Part shown: in pieces, positions 9,434 through 17,939 of the stretch | How the letters are laid out: each line of letters opens with the position of its first letter | Position numbering within the stretch: position 1 is the stretch's first letter | The notes under the pieces: generated by a model | Told to the model about the DNA's origin: nothing | Databases searched by the model: none | What the model saw: only the letters and a program-made list of their open reading frames with translations | NCBI RefSeq assembly: GCF_001541345.2 | Contig: NZ_LMVL02000006.1 | Coordinates: forward strand, 1 to 64,000 | From: Gillisella vitis | GTDB taxonomy: Bacteria > Pseudomonadota > Alphaproteobacteria > Rhizobiales > Rhizobiaceae | DNA: 64,000 nucleotides | Reading direction: 5' to 3' | Translations under genes and position numbers: made by a program

Positions 9434-9445
9434 CTTGCATGCAAG
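9434..9445. promoter_or_regulatory. Palindrome in the tctC-GntR divergent region, candidate GntR operator
   Basis: CTTGCATGCAAG is a perfect 12-bp palindrome about 55 bases upstream of tctC and 82 bases upstream of the GntR gene. Its position between a regulator and the operon it probably controls suggests an operator; binding itself is inferred. Confidence 0.45.
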
Positions 9446-9526
9446 CTTACATTTATTGATGCGCGCCCGTTTGTCAAGCTCCAGGAGAGCGGCTATAACG
9501 AGCCTTGAAACAACGACAGGCAGTTC

Positions 9527-10270
9527 ATGATCAGGACGATCGACATTCCCGGAGCCGCGCCACGCGATCCGGCCACAGAACAGAATTCAGCAAACTCCGA
9601 CATCAACGGTTCGGGTCGGGTTTCTGCCGCCTATCTCGCCATCAAGGAGGCGATACGCTCCAATGCGTTTCCCCCCGGGTACCAAGCCGCAGAAATTGAA
9701 ATTGCGCGTCAGCTCGGCATGAGCCGAACCCCGGTGCACGAAGCCATGGCGCGACTGCAGGAAGACGGACTGGTCCGGATACTTCCCAAGAAGGGCATCA
9801 TCATCTGCGCCCTGTCTCCCGCGGACATCGAAGAAATCTACGAAGTCATCACCGCGCTCGAGGGTGCCGCGGCGGCACGGCTCGCCCGGCTGCCGATGGA
9901 GGAACGCGCGCCCGTCATCCAGCTTCTGAAGGCCGCCACAAAGCGGATGATTGAGGCATTGGCCGACAACGACCTTCCACGATGGGCTGTGGCCGACGAG
10001 GATTTTCATCAGACTCTCGTAGTAGAGAGCGGAAACAGCCGCCTCATGCGGATGGCGGGGACCGTCGCCGATCAATTGCATCGCGCCCGCATGTTCACCC
10101 TCAACCTACGGCCCTTGCCGCTGCACTCGGCCGGTGAGCATGCGGAAATCATAGAAGCAATCGAGCAGGGTGATGGGGATGCGGCGAGCCGCGCCGCACG
10201 GCTGCACCGCAAACATGCTCATGACGCATTGATCCCCCTTATTGCTCGATACAATCTACGCAATCTCTAG
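9527..10270 (+). CDS. GntR-family (FadR/FCD type) transcriptional regulator
   Basis: Role: DNA-binding regulator of the adjacent tct-ttuC operon (inferred). Seen: 247 residues. A winged helix-turn-helix spans about residues 30-95 (AYLAIKEAIRSNAFPPGYQ, then LGMSRTPVHEAMARLQEDGL), followed by an all-helical FCD ligand domain with the metal-ligand-type Asp and His residues (DEDFHQTLV, then HSAGEHAEIIEAIEQGD and RAARLHRKHAHDAL). Length is normal. It is divergent from tctC across a 148-bp region containing a 12-bp palindrome. Its 3' end overlaps the convergent pyruvate kinase gene by 15 bases. Confidence 0.92.
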   Translation: MIRTIDIPGAAPRDPATEQNSANSDINGSGRVSAAYLAIKEAIRSNAFPPGYQAAEIEIARQLGMSRTPVHEAMARLQEDGLVRILPKKGIIICALSPADIEEIYEVITALEGAAAARLARLPMEERAPVIQLLKAATKRMIEALADNDLPRWAVADEDFHQTLVVESGNSRLMRMAGTVADQLHRARMFTLNLRPLPLHSAGEHAEIIEAIEQGDGDAASRAARLHRKHAHDALIPLIARYNLRNL

Positions 10271-11710
10271 GTTGTCGGTTGCGGCGATCTGAACGACGCG
10301 GAGATTGTTGGTGCTGCCCTGTTGCGCAAATGGAAATCCCGCCACGATGACAATGTGATCGGAGGGACTTGCCAGCTTTGCTTCCTGCACCGCCTGTTGC
10401 GCATGAATCAGCGACGCCTCATAGGTGTGGACATCTTGTGATCGCACGCCGACAACCCCCCAGAACATGTTGAGCCGGCGCGCGACTTGTTCGGACGGAG
10501 TGAGAGCCAGAATTGGCAATGCCGGTCTGGCACGCGAAATTCTGGCCGCGGTTGTTCCGCTCGATGTATAGGCCACCACAACCGGCGATCCCAGAGCCAC
10601 GGCAACGTTGGCTGCTGCAGTGGCAACTGCATGCGGCGGTGATTGAGCGACATCGGGTTCCGTTGCCTCAAGGATCGGCCGGTAGTGCTTGTGCTTCTCC
10701 GTCTTCTCGATGATCCGGTTCATAATTTCGACCGCCTCCACCGGGTAGGCGCCTGTTGCGGTCTCGGCGGAAAGCATGACGGCATCTGCCCCATCATAGA
10801 TGGCACCGGCAACGTCCGAGGCTTCAGCGCGCGTCGGCGTTGGCGAACTCACCATCGAGTCGAGCATCTGTGTGGCGACAATCACGGGCTTGGCCGCTAG
10901 CCGGCATGCACGGATGATTTCCTTCTGCTTGCCCGGAACGTCCTCCGGCGGGATCTCCACGCCGAGATCACCTCGCGCAACCATGACGCTGTCCGAAAGC
11001 CTGACAATATCCTCGATGTCATCGAGGGCAGACGGCTTCTCGATCTTGGCAATGAGGCCAGCCCTGTCTCCAACGAGGGACCGGGCTTCGATCATGTCGC
11101 GTGCCCGCTGAACGAAAGAAAGTGCGACCCAGTCGACGCCAAGCTCGAGCCCGAATTCCAGGTCCTCACGATCTTTCGCCGTGAGCGGGGAAATGTCCAG
11201 GACAGCGCCGGGCACGTTGACACCCTTGCGGTTCGACAAGGCGCCTCCATTGAGGACCTCGCAAACAAGCCGCCCGTCCATCACCTCCATGATCCGGACT
11301 TTTATTCTACCGTCGTCGATCAGGAGGTCCATTCCGGGCACCGCCACCTCGAAGATTTCCCGATGAGGTAGCGGAATATCGTTCATTCCTTCACCACCCT
11401 CACGGCCAAGGATAAATCCGATGGTGGATCCAAGTGCGAGATCGAGCCTGCCATGTGCCAGAACTCCGATCCGGATCTTCGGACCCTGAAGATCCTGCAG
11501 CACGGCGATAGCAGCATCATGCTCCTGCTCAAGAGCTCGGATGTTCCTATAGACTTCCGCGTGATCGGCCCGGGCACCATGGCTGAAATTCAGGCGGAAC
11601 GTATCGACACCGGCGAGAAACAGTGAGCGAAGCATGTCGGGCGAACTTGACGCCGGTCCGACCGTCGCGACGATCTTTGATCGCCGGTTGTTGCGTATGA
11701 ACATGTCCAA
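10256..11710 (-). CDS. ttuE: Pyruvate kinase of the tartrate operon
   Basis: Role: converts phosphoenolpyruvate and ADP to pyruvate and ATP, the last step of tartrate to glycerate to pyruvate. Seen: 484 residues with strong motifs: KIVATVGPASSSPDMLR at the N-terminus, the metal and substrate site (IAKIEKPSALDDIEDI, MVARGDLGVEIPPEDVP), the signature VATQMLDSMVSSPTPTRAE, DGADAVMLSAETATGAYPVEAV, and a C-terminal domain. In A. vitis a pyruvate kinase (ttuE) is the last gene of the tartrate operon, as here. It follows ttuD by two bases. The C-terminus overlaps the convergent GntR gene. Confidence 0.95.
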   Translation of the reverse strand: MDMFIRNNRRSKIVATVGPASSSPDMLRSLFLAGVDTFRLNFSHGARADHAEVYRNIRALEQEHDAAIAVLQDLQGPKIRIGVLAHGRLDLALGSTIGFILGREGGEGMNDIPLPHREIFEVAVPGMDLLIDDGRIKVRIMEVMDGRLVCEVLNGGALSNRKGVNVPGAVLDISPLTAKDREDLEFGLELGVDWVALSFVQRARDMIEARSLVGDRAGLIAKIEKPSALDDIEDIVRLSDSVMVARGDLGVEIPPEDVPGKQKEIIRACRLAAKPVIVATQMLDSMVSSPTPTRAEASDVAGAIYDGADAVMLSAETATGAYPVEAVEIMNRIIEKTEKHKHYRPILEATEPDVAQSPPHAVATAAANVAVALGSPVVVAYTSSGTTAARISRARPALPILALTPSEQVARRLNMFWGVVGVRSQDVHTYEASLIHAQQAVQEAKLASPSDHIVIVAGFPFAQQGSTNNLRVVQIAATDNLEIA

Positions 11711-11712
11711 AC

Positions 11713-12981
11713 CTAACCTATGAGAATTGCGCGGATGTCGTTGACGTTCGTAAGCGTTGGGCCTGTGACCACCAGGTCGCCGATGGCCTTGAAGGCCGTG
11801 TAACTATCATGGGCAGACAAGGTCGCCCGTGGATCGATACCAGCATCGCGCATTCGGATAAGACTGTCCGGCGCGACCAGCGCACCGGCAGCATCCTCGA
11901 CACCGTCGATACCATCAGTATCACCGGCGATGGCCCAGATGCCGGAAGCTCCCTTAAGGGCAACCGCAAGACTGAGAAGAAACTCCGTGTTTCTCCCACC
12001 GCGCCCCTCGGTCATGGCACCAAGGGAAACGGTACTCTCACCACCGGACAGGATGACGGCAGGTGCTGCTACAGGCAGGCCCTTGTCGCGGGCGGAGAGT
12101 GCGATGCCTGCCATGACACGCCCCATTTCGCGAGCCTCACCTTCCAGGGCATCTCCGAGGATAAGTGGACACAAACCGGCATCTAGCGCGGCCGCGGCGG
12201 CCGCTTCGAGCGCTATCGAGGGGGCAGCAACCAGCCGAATCTCGCCTGCGACCTCCCCTGCCTTAGGCGTCTCGTTGCCTTGCACAAGCACTGCGCGCGC
12301 AGACTCGGGCAGGTCAATTCCGTAGCGGGCGATGATGGCTGCTGCGTCTGCCAAAGTGGTAGGATCCGCGACCGTTGGACCCGAGGCGATCTCCGATGGA
12401 TCATCACCCGGCACGTCGGAGATGATCAGTGTCACCAGTTTTGCCGGCAGTGCTGCGCGGGCCAGATGGCCTCCCTTGATAGCGGAAAGATGCTTGCGGA
12501 CGGTATTCATCTCGGAGATGGTGGCACCGCTGGCAAGCAGCGCCTGATTGACCGCCCTTTTGTCGGTCAAAGTCATCTTGCCCGTAGGCGATACAAGCAA
12601 TGACGAACCGCCGCCGGAGATGAGAGCCACCACGAGATCGTCCGGACCAAGGCCCTGAACCGCAGCGAAAATCTTCTCTGCAGCCTTGATGCTCATCTCA
12701 TCCGGGACGGGGTGGGAGGCCTCCAGGATTTCGATGCGTCCCGCCGGAACGGCGTGGCCGTAGCGAGTGACCACGATGCCCGAGAGATCGACATCGGGCC
12801 AGGCGGCGTCGACCGCAGCCGCCATCGCAGCCGACGCCTTGCCCGCTCCCACCACAACGCAGCGACCTCTGGGACGCTCTGGGAGGTTGTTGACAACAGC
12901 TATTTTCGGATCCGCGCTGGCAACGGCTGCGTCGAAAATTCGACGCAGCACCTGGCGAGCGGACACATCGTTCCAGGTCAT
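11713..12981 (-). CDS. ttuD: Glycerate kinase (MOFRL family), often annotated hydroxypyruvate reductase
   Basis: Role: phosphorylates glycerate produced from tartrate; the family was first named hydroxypyruvate reductase but members are glycerate 2-kinases. Seen: starting at MTWNDVSARQVLRRIFDAA (12981) the protein has 422 residues. The N-terminal domain carries VVGAGKASAAMAAAVD and ALISGGGSSLLVSP; the C-terminal MOFRL domain carries LSGGESTVSLG, GRGGRNTEFLLSLA and AGDTDGIDG. A longer frame to 13029 is rejected because the start at 12981 overlaps the ttuC stop by four bases (ATGA), a sign of translational coupling. It is followed two bases later by ttuE. Confidence 0.93.
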   Translation of the reverse strand: MTWNDVSARQVLRRIFDAAVASADPKIAVVNNLPERPRGRCVVVGAGKASAAMAAAVDAAWPDVDLSGIVVTRYGHAVPAGRIEILEASHPVPDEMSIKAAEKIFAAVQGLGPDDLVVALISGGGSSLLVSPTGKMTLTDKRAVNQALLASGATISEMNTVRKHLSAIKGGHLARAALPAKLVTLIISDVPGDDPSEIASGPTVADPTTLADAAAIIARYGIDLPESARAVLVQGNETPKAGEVAGEIRLVAAPSIALEAAAAAALDAGLCPLILGDALEGEAREMGRVMAGIALSARDKGLPVAAPAVILSGGESTVSLGAMTEGRGGRNTEFLLSLAVALKGASGIWAIAGDTDGIDGVEDAAGALVAPDSLIRMRDAGIDPRATLSAHDSYTAFKAIGDLVVTGPTLTNVNDIRAILIG

Positions 12982-14072
12982 TCTGCAGCGGCCATCTTCA
13001 AGATATTCGATCCTGCGATTGCGTTGCATACGGCTTCGGTGACTTGGCGGGTGTTGGCGGTGCCGCCGACATCGGGGGTCAGGATGCCCGCTTCGGTCAC
13101 GCGCTCGACGGCGCTCATCAGCCGTGCGGCGGCGTCGCGTTCACCGAGATGCTCGAGCATCTGCGCGGCAGTCCAGAAAGTGGCGATCGGGTTGGCGATA
13201 CCCTTGCCGGTAATGTCGAAGGCAGATCCGTGGATCGGCTCAAACATTGATGGGAAACGGCGCTCCGGGTCGATGTTGGCCGTCGGCGCAACCCCGAGGC
13301 TGCCAGCGAGAGCACCAGCCAGATCCGACAGGATGTCGGCATGCAGATTGGTCGCCACGATCGTATCCAACGTCTCCGGCTTCAGCGTCATGCGCACCGT
13401 CATCGCATCGACCAGCATCTTGTCCCAGGTGACATCCGGGAACTCCGTCGCCACTTCGGCCGCGATCTCGTCCCACATCACCATGCCATGGCGCTGGGCG
13501 TTCGACTTGGTGACGACAGTCAGCAGTTTGCGCGGGCGCGCCTGGGCCAGCTTGAAGGCGTAGCGCATAATGCGGGTCACGCCGACGCGGGTGAAGATCG
13601 CCACTTCCGTGCCGACCTCTTCCGGAAGGCCCCTATGGGCGCGGCCGCCATGGCCGGAATACTCGCCTTCGGAATTCTCCCGCACGATGACCCAGTCGAG
13701 ATCGCCTGGACCGCAATTGCGCAAGGGTGGCGTGATGCCGGGCAGGATCTTCGTCGGGCGCACATTGGCGTATTGGTCGAACCCCTGGCAGATCGGCAGG
13801 CGCAGGCCCCAGAGCGTGATATGGTCGGGAACGTCAGGGGCGCCGACCGCACCGAAGAAGATTGCATCGAACTTCTTCAGCTTGTCCAACCCGTCGGCCG
13901 GCATCATCACGCCGTGCTTCTTGTAATAGTCCGAACCCCAGTCGAAGGTTTCGGTATGGATCTTGAAGTCACCGCTGCGCTGTTCCAGCGCCTCCAAAAC
14001 CTGAAGACCCGCAGCTATAACCTCAGGACCAATCCCATCCGCAGGGATCGCTGCAATCTTGTATTCACGCAT
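12978..14072 (-). CDS. ttuC: Tartrate dehydrogenase/decarboxylase, copy 2 (operon position)
   Basis: Role: as for copy 1. Seen: 364 residues, the length known for tartrate dehydrogenases, with all family motifs. Apart from the last residues the protein differs from copy 1 at one position that I can find: Lys in DGLDKLKKF where copy 1 has Thr, caused by the change at 13882. It ends SNILKMAAAE. It sits between ttuB and ttuD, the position of ttuC in the A. vitis tartrate operon, so this is probably the original gene and copy 1 the derivative (inference). Confidence 0.96.
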   Translation of the reverse strand: MREYKIAAIPADGIGPEVIAAGLQVLEALEQRSGDFKIHTETFDWGSDYYKKHGVMMPADGLDKLKKFDAIFFGAVGAPDVPDHITLWGLRLPICQGFDQYANVRPTKILPGITPPLRNCGPGDLDWVIVRENSEGEYSGHGGRAHRGLPEEVGTEVAIFTRVGVTRIMRYAFKLAQARPRKLLTVVTKSNAQRHGMVMWDEIAAEVATEFPDVTWDKMLVDAMTVRMTLKPETLDTIVATNLHADILSDLAGALAGSLGVAPTANIDPERRFPSMFEPIHGSAFDITGKGIANPIATFWTAAQMLEHLGERDAAARLMSAVERVTEAGILTPDVGGTANTRQVTEAVCNAIAGSNILKMAAAE

Positions 14073-14073
14073 G
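13002..14073 (-). repeat. Direct repeat unit 2 (ttuC), 1072 bp
   Basis: The partner of 7224-8295. Recombination between the two direct repeats would remove 5778 bp carrying tctC, the GntR gene, ttuE and ttuD. Confidence 0.97.
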
Positions 14074-14093
14074 TCTTTTCTCCACTTTGAGAT

Positions 14094-15395
14094 TTAACGA
14101 TGTTGGACCGGGGCGACTTTGCCCCCGTTTTCCGGTGCGGTACGCGACAACACGAGCGTCACGATAGCGGATACGACCAGCAGACCGGCGACGAAGTAGA
14201 GCCCGCCCGCAAAGCTGCCCGTAGTGTCCTTGATCCAGCCGATCATCGAGGGGCCGACGAAGCCGCCCAGGTTGCCGATCGAGTTGATGGTAGCGATACC
14301 GGCTGCGGCCGCTGGTCCTGACAGGAAGAGCGTGGGCATGCTCCAAAGCGGCGGCTTCGAGCAGCTAATCCCGATGTTAACCAGCGTCAGCGCAATAAGG
14401 ACGGTGAAGACGCTTGTCGCACCCGTGGCAAATGCAAGCCCGACGGCGGCAAGCAGACAAGCGCCGACGACATGCCAGGTCCGTTCACCGGTCTTGTCGG
14501 AATGACGCGCCCAGAGAACCATTGCAGCAACTGCGAAAATGCCCGGTACTGCGTTGATGAAGCCGACCTGAAGGGACGATAGGCCGAACTCCTTGATGAT
14601 CTGCGGCGCCCAGATGCCGAGGGTGTAAAGGCCGGCGGACGTACCGAAATAGACAAGGGCGAGCGCGATAACCCGAATGTCAGCGAGCCCTGCAAGAATG
14701 CTGTGGCTGGCCTTGCCCTTTGCGGCCTGCTCAGCGTTCATCGTCTTCACAAGCCAGTTGCGCTCATCTTCCGAGAGCCACTTGGCTTTTTCCGGACGGT
14801 CGGTGAGGTAAAAGAGGACGACGACGCCGAGGATGACCGCAGGAGCGGCTTCAATCAGGAACATCCACTGCCAGCCGGCAAGACCGAGGAAACCATGCAT
14901 CTCCATGAGCGCTCCGGAGATCGGCGAACCGAGGACGGTCGAAAGCGGGGCTGCGGCCATGAAAATCGCTGTCACTGCCGCACGTCGGCGAGCCGGAAAC
15001 CAGAAGCTCAGGTAAAGGATAATCCCCGGGAAAAAGCCCGCCTCGGCAACGCCGAGAAGGAAGCGTAACGCATAGAAACTTGTTGTTCCCTGTACGAACG
15101 CCATGAGGCCGGACACGATCCCCCAGGTGATCATGACGCGGGCAATCCAGATGCGCGCACCGACTTTGTTGAGAATGAGGTTGGACGGAACTTCGAACAG
15201 GAAGTAGCCGACGAAGAAGATGCCTGCTCCGATACCGAAGACAGTCGAGGAAAATCCAAGGTCCTCGTTCATGGTCAGTGCGGCGAAACCGATATTCACC
15301 CGGTCCAGGAACGCTACAAAATAAAGCAGCATGATAAATGGCACGATGCGCAGAGTGATTTTGCGCAGAACGCGCGTCTCCAGGTCGCTGTTCAT
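14094..15395 (-). CDS. ttuB: MFS tartrate transporter (anion:cation symporter family)
   Basis: Role: inner-membrane uptake of tartrate. Seen: from ATG at 15395 (MNSDLETRVLRKITLRIVPF), about 433 residues with twelve predicted spans. The family signature FLDRVNIGFAALTMNEDLGF sits near residue 30, and a loop after span 2 reads NLILNKVGARIWIARVMITWG. A GGGAGG ribosome site ten bases upstream supports this start over the longer frame to 15473. First gene of the ttuB-C-D-E operon, divergent from ttuA, with an 18-bp palindrome between them. Transport by TtuB duplicates in principle what TctABC could do. Confidence 0.93.
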   Translation of the reverse strand: MNSDLETRVLRKITLRIVPFIMLLYFVAFLDRVNIGFAALTMNEDLGFSSTVFGIGAGIFFVGYFLFEVPSNLILNKVGARIWIARVMITWGIVSGLMAFVQGTTSFYALRFLLGVAEAGFFPGIILYLSFWFPARRRAAVTAIFMAAAPLSTVLGSPISGALMEMHGFLGLAGWQWMFLIEAAPAVILGVVVLFYLTDRPEKAKWLSEDERNWLVKTMNAEQAAKGKASHSILAGLADIRVIALALVYFGTSAGLYTLGIWAPQIIKEFGLSSLQVGFINAVPGIFAVAAMVLWARHSDKTGERTWHVVGACLLAAVGLAFATGATSVFTVLIALTLVNIGISCSKPPLWSMPTLFLSGPAAAAGIATINSIGNLGGFVGPSMIGWIKDTTGSFAGGLYFVAGLLVVSAIVTLVLSRTAPENGGKVAPVQHR

Positions 15396-15483
15396 AGCGA
15401 ACTCCTCCCAATGATCCGTTGGGCGCACCTCCTGCGCCTTCGGGAAAGACGTTAATTCGTACTTTCCTCCCAATCCACAATGC

Positions 15484-15501
15484 TTTAATTATATAATTAA
15501 A
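15484..15501. promoter_or_regulatory. AT-only 18-bp palindrome in the ttuA-ttuB divergent promoter region
   Basis: TTTAATTATATAATTAAA is a perfect palindrome 18 bases before the ttuA start and about 90 bases before ttuB. It contains the T-N11-A pattern expected of LysR binding sites, so it is a likely TtuA operator; binding is inferred. Confidence 0.55.
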
Positions 15502-15518
15502 TGATATAAAGGCATGTC

Positions 15519-16433
15519 ATGGAACTGGAACAACTAAAATGCTTCGTCGCTGCGGCCGAAGAACTGCATTTCGGTAGGGCTGCACAGAAAATGGGAATGC
15601 TACCGGCATCGCTGGGACGGCATTTAAGACTGTTGGAGGAGTCCCTCGGCACTCGCCTCATGTCCCGGACAACCCGAAGTGTCGCCCTGACCGAAGATGG
15701 AGTCGCCCTGCTGGAGGAGGTGAGGCCCCTTCTCCATCGTCTCCAGACACTTGCGGAAGAGTTTCGATCAAGGAAAACTCAGCAGACGACCGTGCTCCGC
15801 ATAGGTGCGATAGACAGCGCTGCAGCAGGTCTTATACCGCCGCTGCTGCATGATTTTCGGGAGCGATTCCCCGGGATCATCACGCAACTTGTCGAAGACA
15901 AGTCGATACGTCTCATTCCAAAACTGATTGCCGGGCGTCTGGATATCGTCTTTATTCGACCTCGAGACGGACTGAACCGGAATCTGGTCGTTCGCACCCT
16001 CACGCAGGAAACACCCGTTATTGCACTGCCTGTCACGCACCCGCTCGCGAACCGCGAGCGGATCTCCGTCGATGAACTGCGCGACGAGCCCCTCATCGTG
16101 CCAGAGCGTCGCTCTCGCCCCCACAGCTATGACCTGACCATGAAACTTTTCGAGGACGCCGGACTACACCCGCGCATAGCCCAAATTGCTGACGAGAAAC
16201 AAACGATTATCAACCTCGTTGCGGCAGGAATCGGATCTGCCATCGTCCCCCGCTGGACCGCGAAACTCGCGGTATCCGGGGTGACTTTCGTTCCCCTCAT
16301 GACGGTTGGCGGCATTTCACTCCGGAAACTGCCTCTTGCCGCAGCCTGGGCAAAAGCTGTTCGTGATCCCGGACGCGACCAGTTGCTGGAACTTCTCGAC
16401 ACAAATATCGACCGATATGCCGAGCAGGCGTAG
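15519..16433 (+). CDS. ttuA: LysR-type regulator of tartrate use
   Basis: Role: activator of the divergent ttuBCDE operon, responding to tartrate (known for A. vitis TtuA; inferred here). Seen: 304 residues. An N-terminal winged helix-turn-helix ([27 protein letters not shown], split as [18 protein letters not shown] and RAAQKMGM) is followed by a linker helix and a LysR substrate-binding domain from about residue 90 ([20 protein letters not shown]). Normal length. Divergent from ttuB with an AT-rich 18-bp palindrome just upstream. A GC-rich inverted repeat follows the stop. Confidence 0.92.
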   Translation: MELEQLKCFVAAAEELHFGRAAQKMGMLPASLGRHLRLLEESLGTRLMSRTTRSVALTEDGVALLEEVRPLLHRLQTLAEEFRSRKTQQTTVLRIGAIDSAAAGLIPPLLHDFRERFPGIITQLVEDKSIRLIPKLIAGRLDIVFIRPRDGLNRNLVVRTLTQETPVIALPVTHPLANRERISVDELRDEPLIVPERRSRPHSYDLTMKLFEDAGLHPRIAQIADEKQTIINLVAAGIGSAIVPRWTAKLAVSGVTFVPLMTVGGISLRKLPLAAAWAKAVRDPGRDQLLELLDTNIDRYAEQA

Positions 16434-16437
16434 GCTC

Positions 16438-16483
16438 GCCCGCCTCTTCATACCGTCTGTCTGCACCCGATAGAGAGGCGGGC
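16438..16483. terminator. Inverted repeat between convergent ttuA and the GlcG-like gene
   Basis: GCCCGCCTCT at 16438-16447 pairs perfectly with AGAGGCGGGC at 16474-16483 across a 26-base loop, five bases after the ttuA stop. No T-run follows. It is placed as a terminator would be, but the long loop makes this uncertain. Confidence 0.4.
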
Positions 16484-16556
16484 GCCAACCTCTGGTTCCT
16501 CTTCGCTCTTGAACCAATTCGAACCAGCGCGATGGAGAGGGCAACCGCCACCTTGT

Positions 16557-16988
16557 TCATCTAGTTGCCCTGTCGACAAAGAGGCTTGTGCCCGTCTCAG
16601 CGATCTCCACATCCTGGGCCACCGATCCGCCACTTACACCAATTGCGCCGACAACGACGCCACCGATGCAGATTGGAAGGCCGCCACCGAACATGACTAC
16701 TCTGCCCGCGTGACTCTGCTGAATGCCGTAAAGCTCTGCTCCCGGCTGGGCGATCCTCCCAAGCGCCTCTGTCGAGTTATTGAAGATGCGTGCGGTATAA
16801 GCCTTGTTGATCGCCAGCTCAGCCGATCCGGGCATGGCGTCATCCTGCCTGGCAAAGCCAAGCAAATGGCCTCCGGCATCAACAACTGCGACCGAACAGG
16901 GAACCCTGAATGCGTCGGCTTTCGCGACGGCGGCCTGAATGGCCCGCATTGCATCGACAAGAGTGAGGTTTTCGAATTTGGTTGTCAT
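16557..16988 (-). CDS. GlcG/HbpS-family small protein
   Basis: Role: unknown; the family (DUF336) includes GlcG and the haem-binding HbpS, and its genes often sit beside hydroxy-acid metabolism genes. Seen: from ATG at 16988 (MTTKFENLTLVDAMRAIQAA) 143 residues. The family pattern is clear: VPCSVAVVDAGGHLLGFARQDDAMPGS (split as VPCSVAVVDAGG and HLLGFARQDDAMPGS), KAYTARIF, and a C-terminal GGLPICIGGVVVGAIGVSGG. No signal peptide, so cytosolic. A longer in-frame start at 17177 overlaps the neighbouring hydrolase gene and is rejected. It is beside the tartrate region and could be linked to it. Confidence 0.85.
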   Translation of the reverse strand: MTTKFENLTLVDAMRAIQAAVAKADAFRVPCSVAVVDAGGHLLGFARQDDAMPGSAELAINKAYTARIFNNSTEALGRIAQPGAELYGIQQSHAGRVVMFGGGLPICIGGVVVGAIGVSGGSVAQDVEIAETGTSLFVDRATR

Positions 16989-17106
16989 GATTGCGTCTCG
17001 CATCCGTTGCGTGCCTGGATTGGCCGCTTCAAAGGCGGCATTCGATTTTCGTTGAAGCATCGGGCACGCAAATATCTTGCGAGCCCGATGCGGGTTCTCC
17101 CGCCGC

Positions 17107-17871
17107 CTACTTTCCACTTTCTGCAGCTTTTTCGATGACGCGCACGACGGCCTGCGGCTGCGAGATGTAGACCGCATGGCTCGCCTCGATTTCGGTCACC
17201 TCAGCACCGGCACGCTTGTACATCCAGCGTTCGAGATCCGGATTGAGCGCCTTGTCCTGCGTCGAGACGATCGCGAATGTCGGCTTGTCATGCCAAGGAG
17301 CCCTAGTCACCGGCGTGGAAAAGGCCTTTTCGGAAACGAACACCTGCGAGATCGCCATCGTGGCCGAGATTTCCTTCGGCAGGTCGGCGGCGAAATCGGC
17401 GGCAAATTTCGCCGGATCGAGGTAGAGATATCCATCCTTGGTGGCCTTTACATCCTCGTTCGGCAAAGGCTTCGACTTGACGAGAGACAGTAAACTGTCG
17501 CCGATCTCGGGCATCAATGCCGAAACATAGATCAGCGACCTGACCTTCGGATCACTGCCGGCCTCGGTAATGATCTGGCCACCGTAGCTGTGGCCGACGA
17601 GCACGACGGGACCATCCTGCTGGTCTAGGACTCGTTGTGTCGCCTGCACATCGGCTTCCAGCGTTGTTTCAGGCTGCTGGACGATGCTGACCTTGTAGCC
17701 GTCCTTGGCGAGCAGATCGGCAACCGCCCTCCAGCCCGAGCCATCGGCAAAGGCGCCATGGACGAGAACAACATTCCTGACCTTGCTGTCCGCAGCGGCG
17801 GCAGCTCCGGTTGAGAGAGCGATCGAGGCCAGAAACGTTGCGCCTGCGAGAGATTTCATGATTCTAGACAT
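17107..17871 (-). CDS. Exported alpha/beta hydrolase (esterase-like)
   Basis: Role: hydrolase of unknown substrate, probably periplasmic. Seen: 254 residues with a signal peptide (MSRIMKSLAGATFLASIALS, then TGAAAAADS with cleavage after Ala). An alpha/beta-hydrolase fold follows: VVLVHGAFADGSGW (oxyanion loop), the nucleophile elbow VLVGHSYGGQII near residue 93, and a C-terminal ASHAVYISQP segment with the likely catalytic His. Length is typical of the small esterase group that lacks a lid domain. Same strand and 68 bases downstream of the SDR gene, so possibly co-transcribed. Confidence 0.88.
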   Translation of the reverse strand: MSRIMKSLAGATFLASIALSTGAAAAADSKVRNVVLVHGAFADGSGWRAVADLLAKDGYKVSIVQQPETTLEADVQATQRVLDQQDGPVVLVGHSYGGQIITEAGSDPKVRSLIYVSALMPEIGDSLLSLVKSKPLPNEDVKATKDGYLYLDPAKFAADFAADLPKEISATMAISQVFVSEKAFSTPVTRAPWHDKPTFAIVSTQDKALNPDLERWMYKRAGAEVTEIEASHAVYISQPQAVVRVIEKAAESGK

Positions 17872-17939
17872 TCCGATAATCCTTGTGGTGTCTTATTGGA
17901 AAAGCAGGCGGGCAAGAGTTGCCGCCCGTATGAAAAGGT

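Noticed and set aside
13341-14090. Long plus-strand frame (about 250 codons) opposite ttuC copy 2, with a twin opposite copy 1 at 7563
   Set aside because: It is the antisense shadow of a well-supported dehydrogenase gene. It is repeated only because ttuC is repeated.
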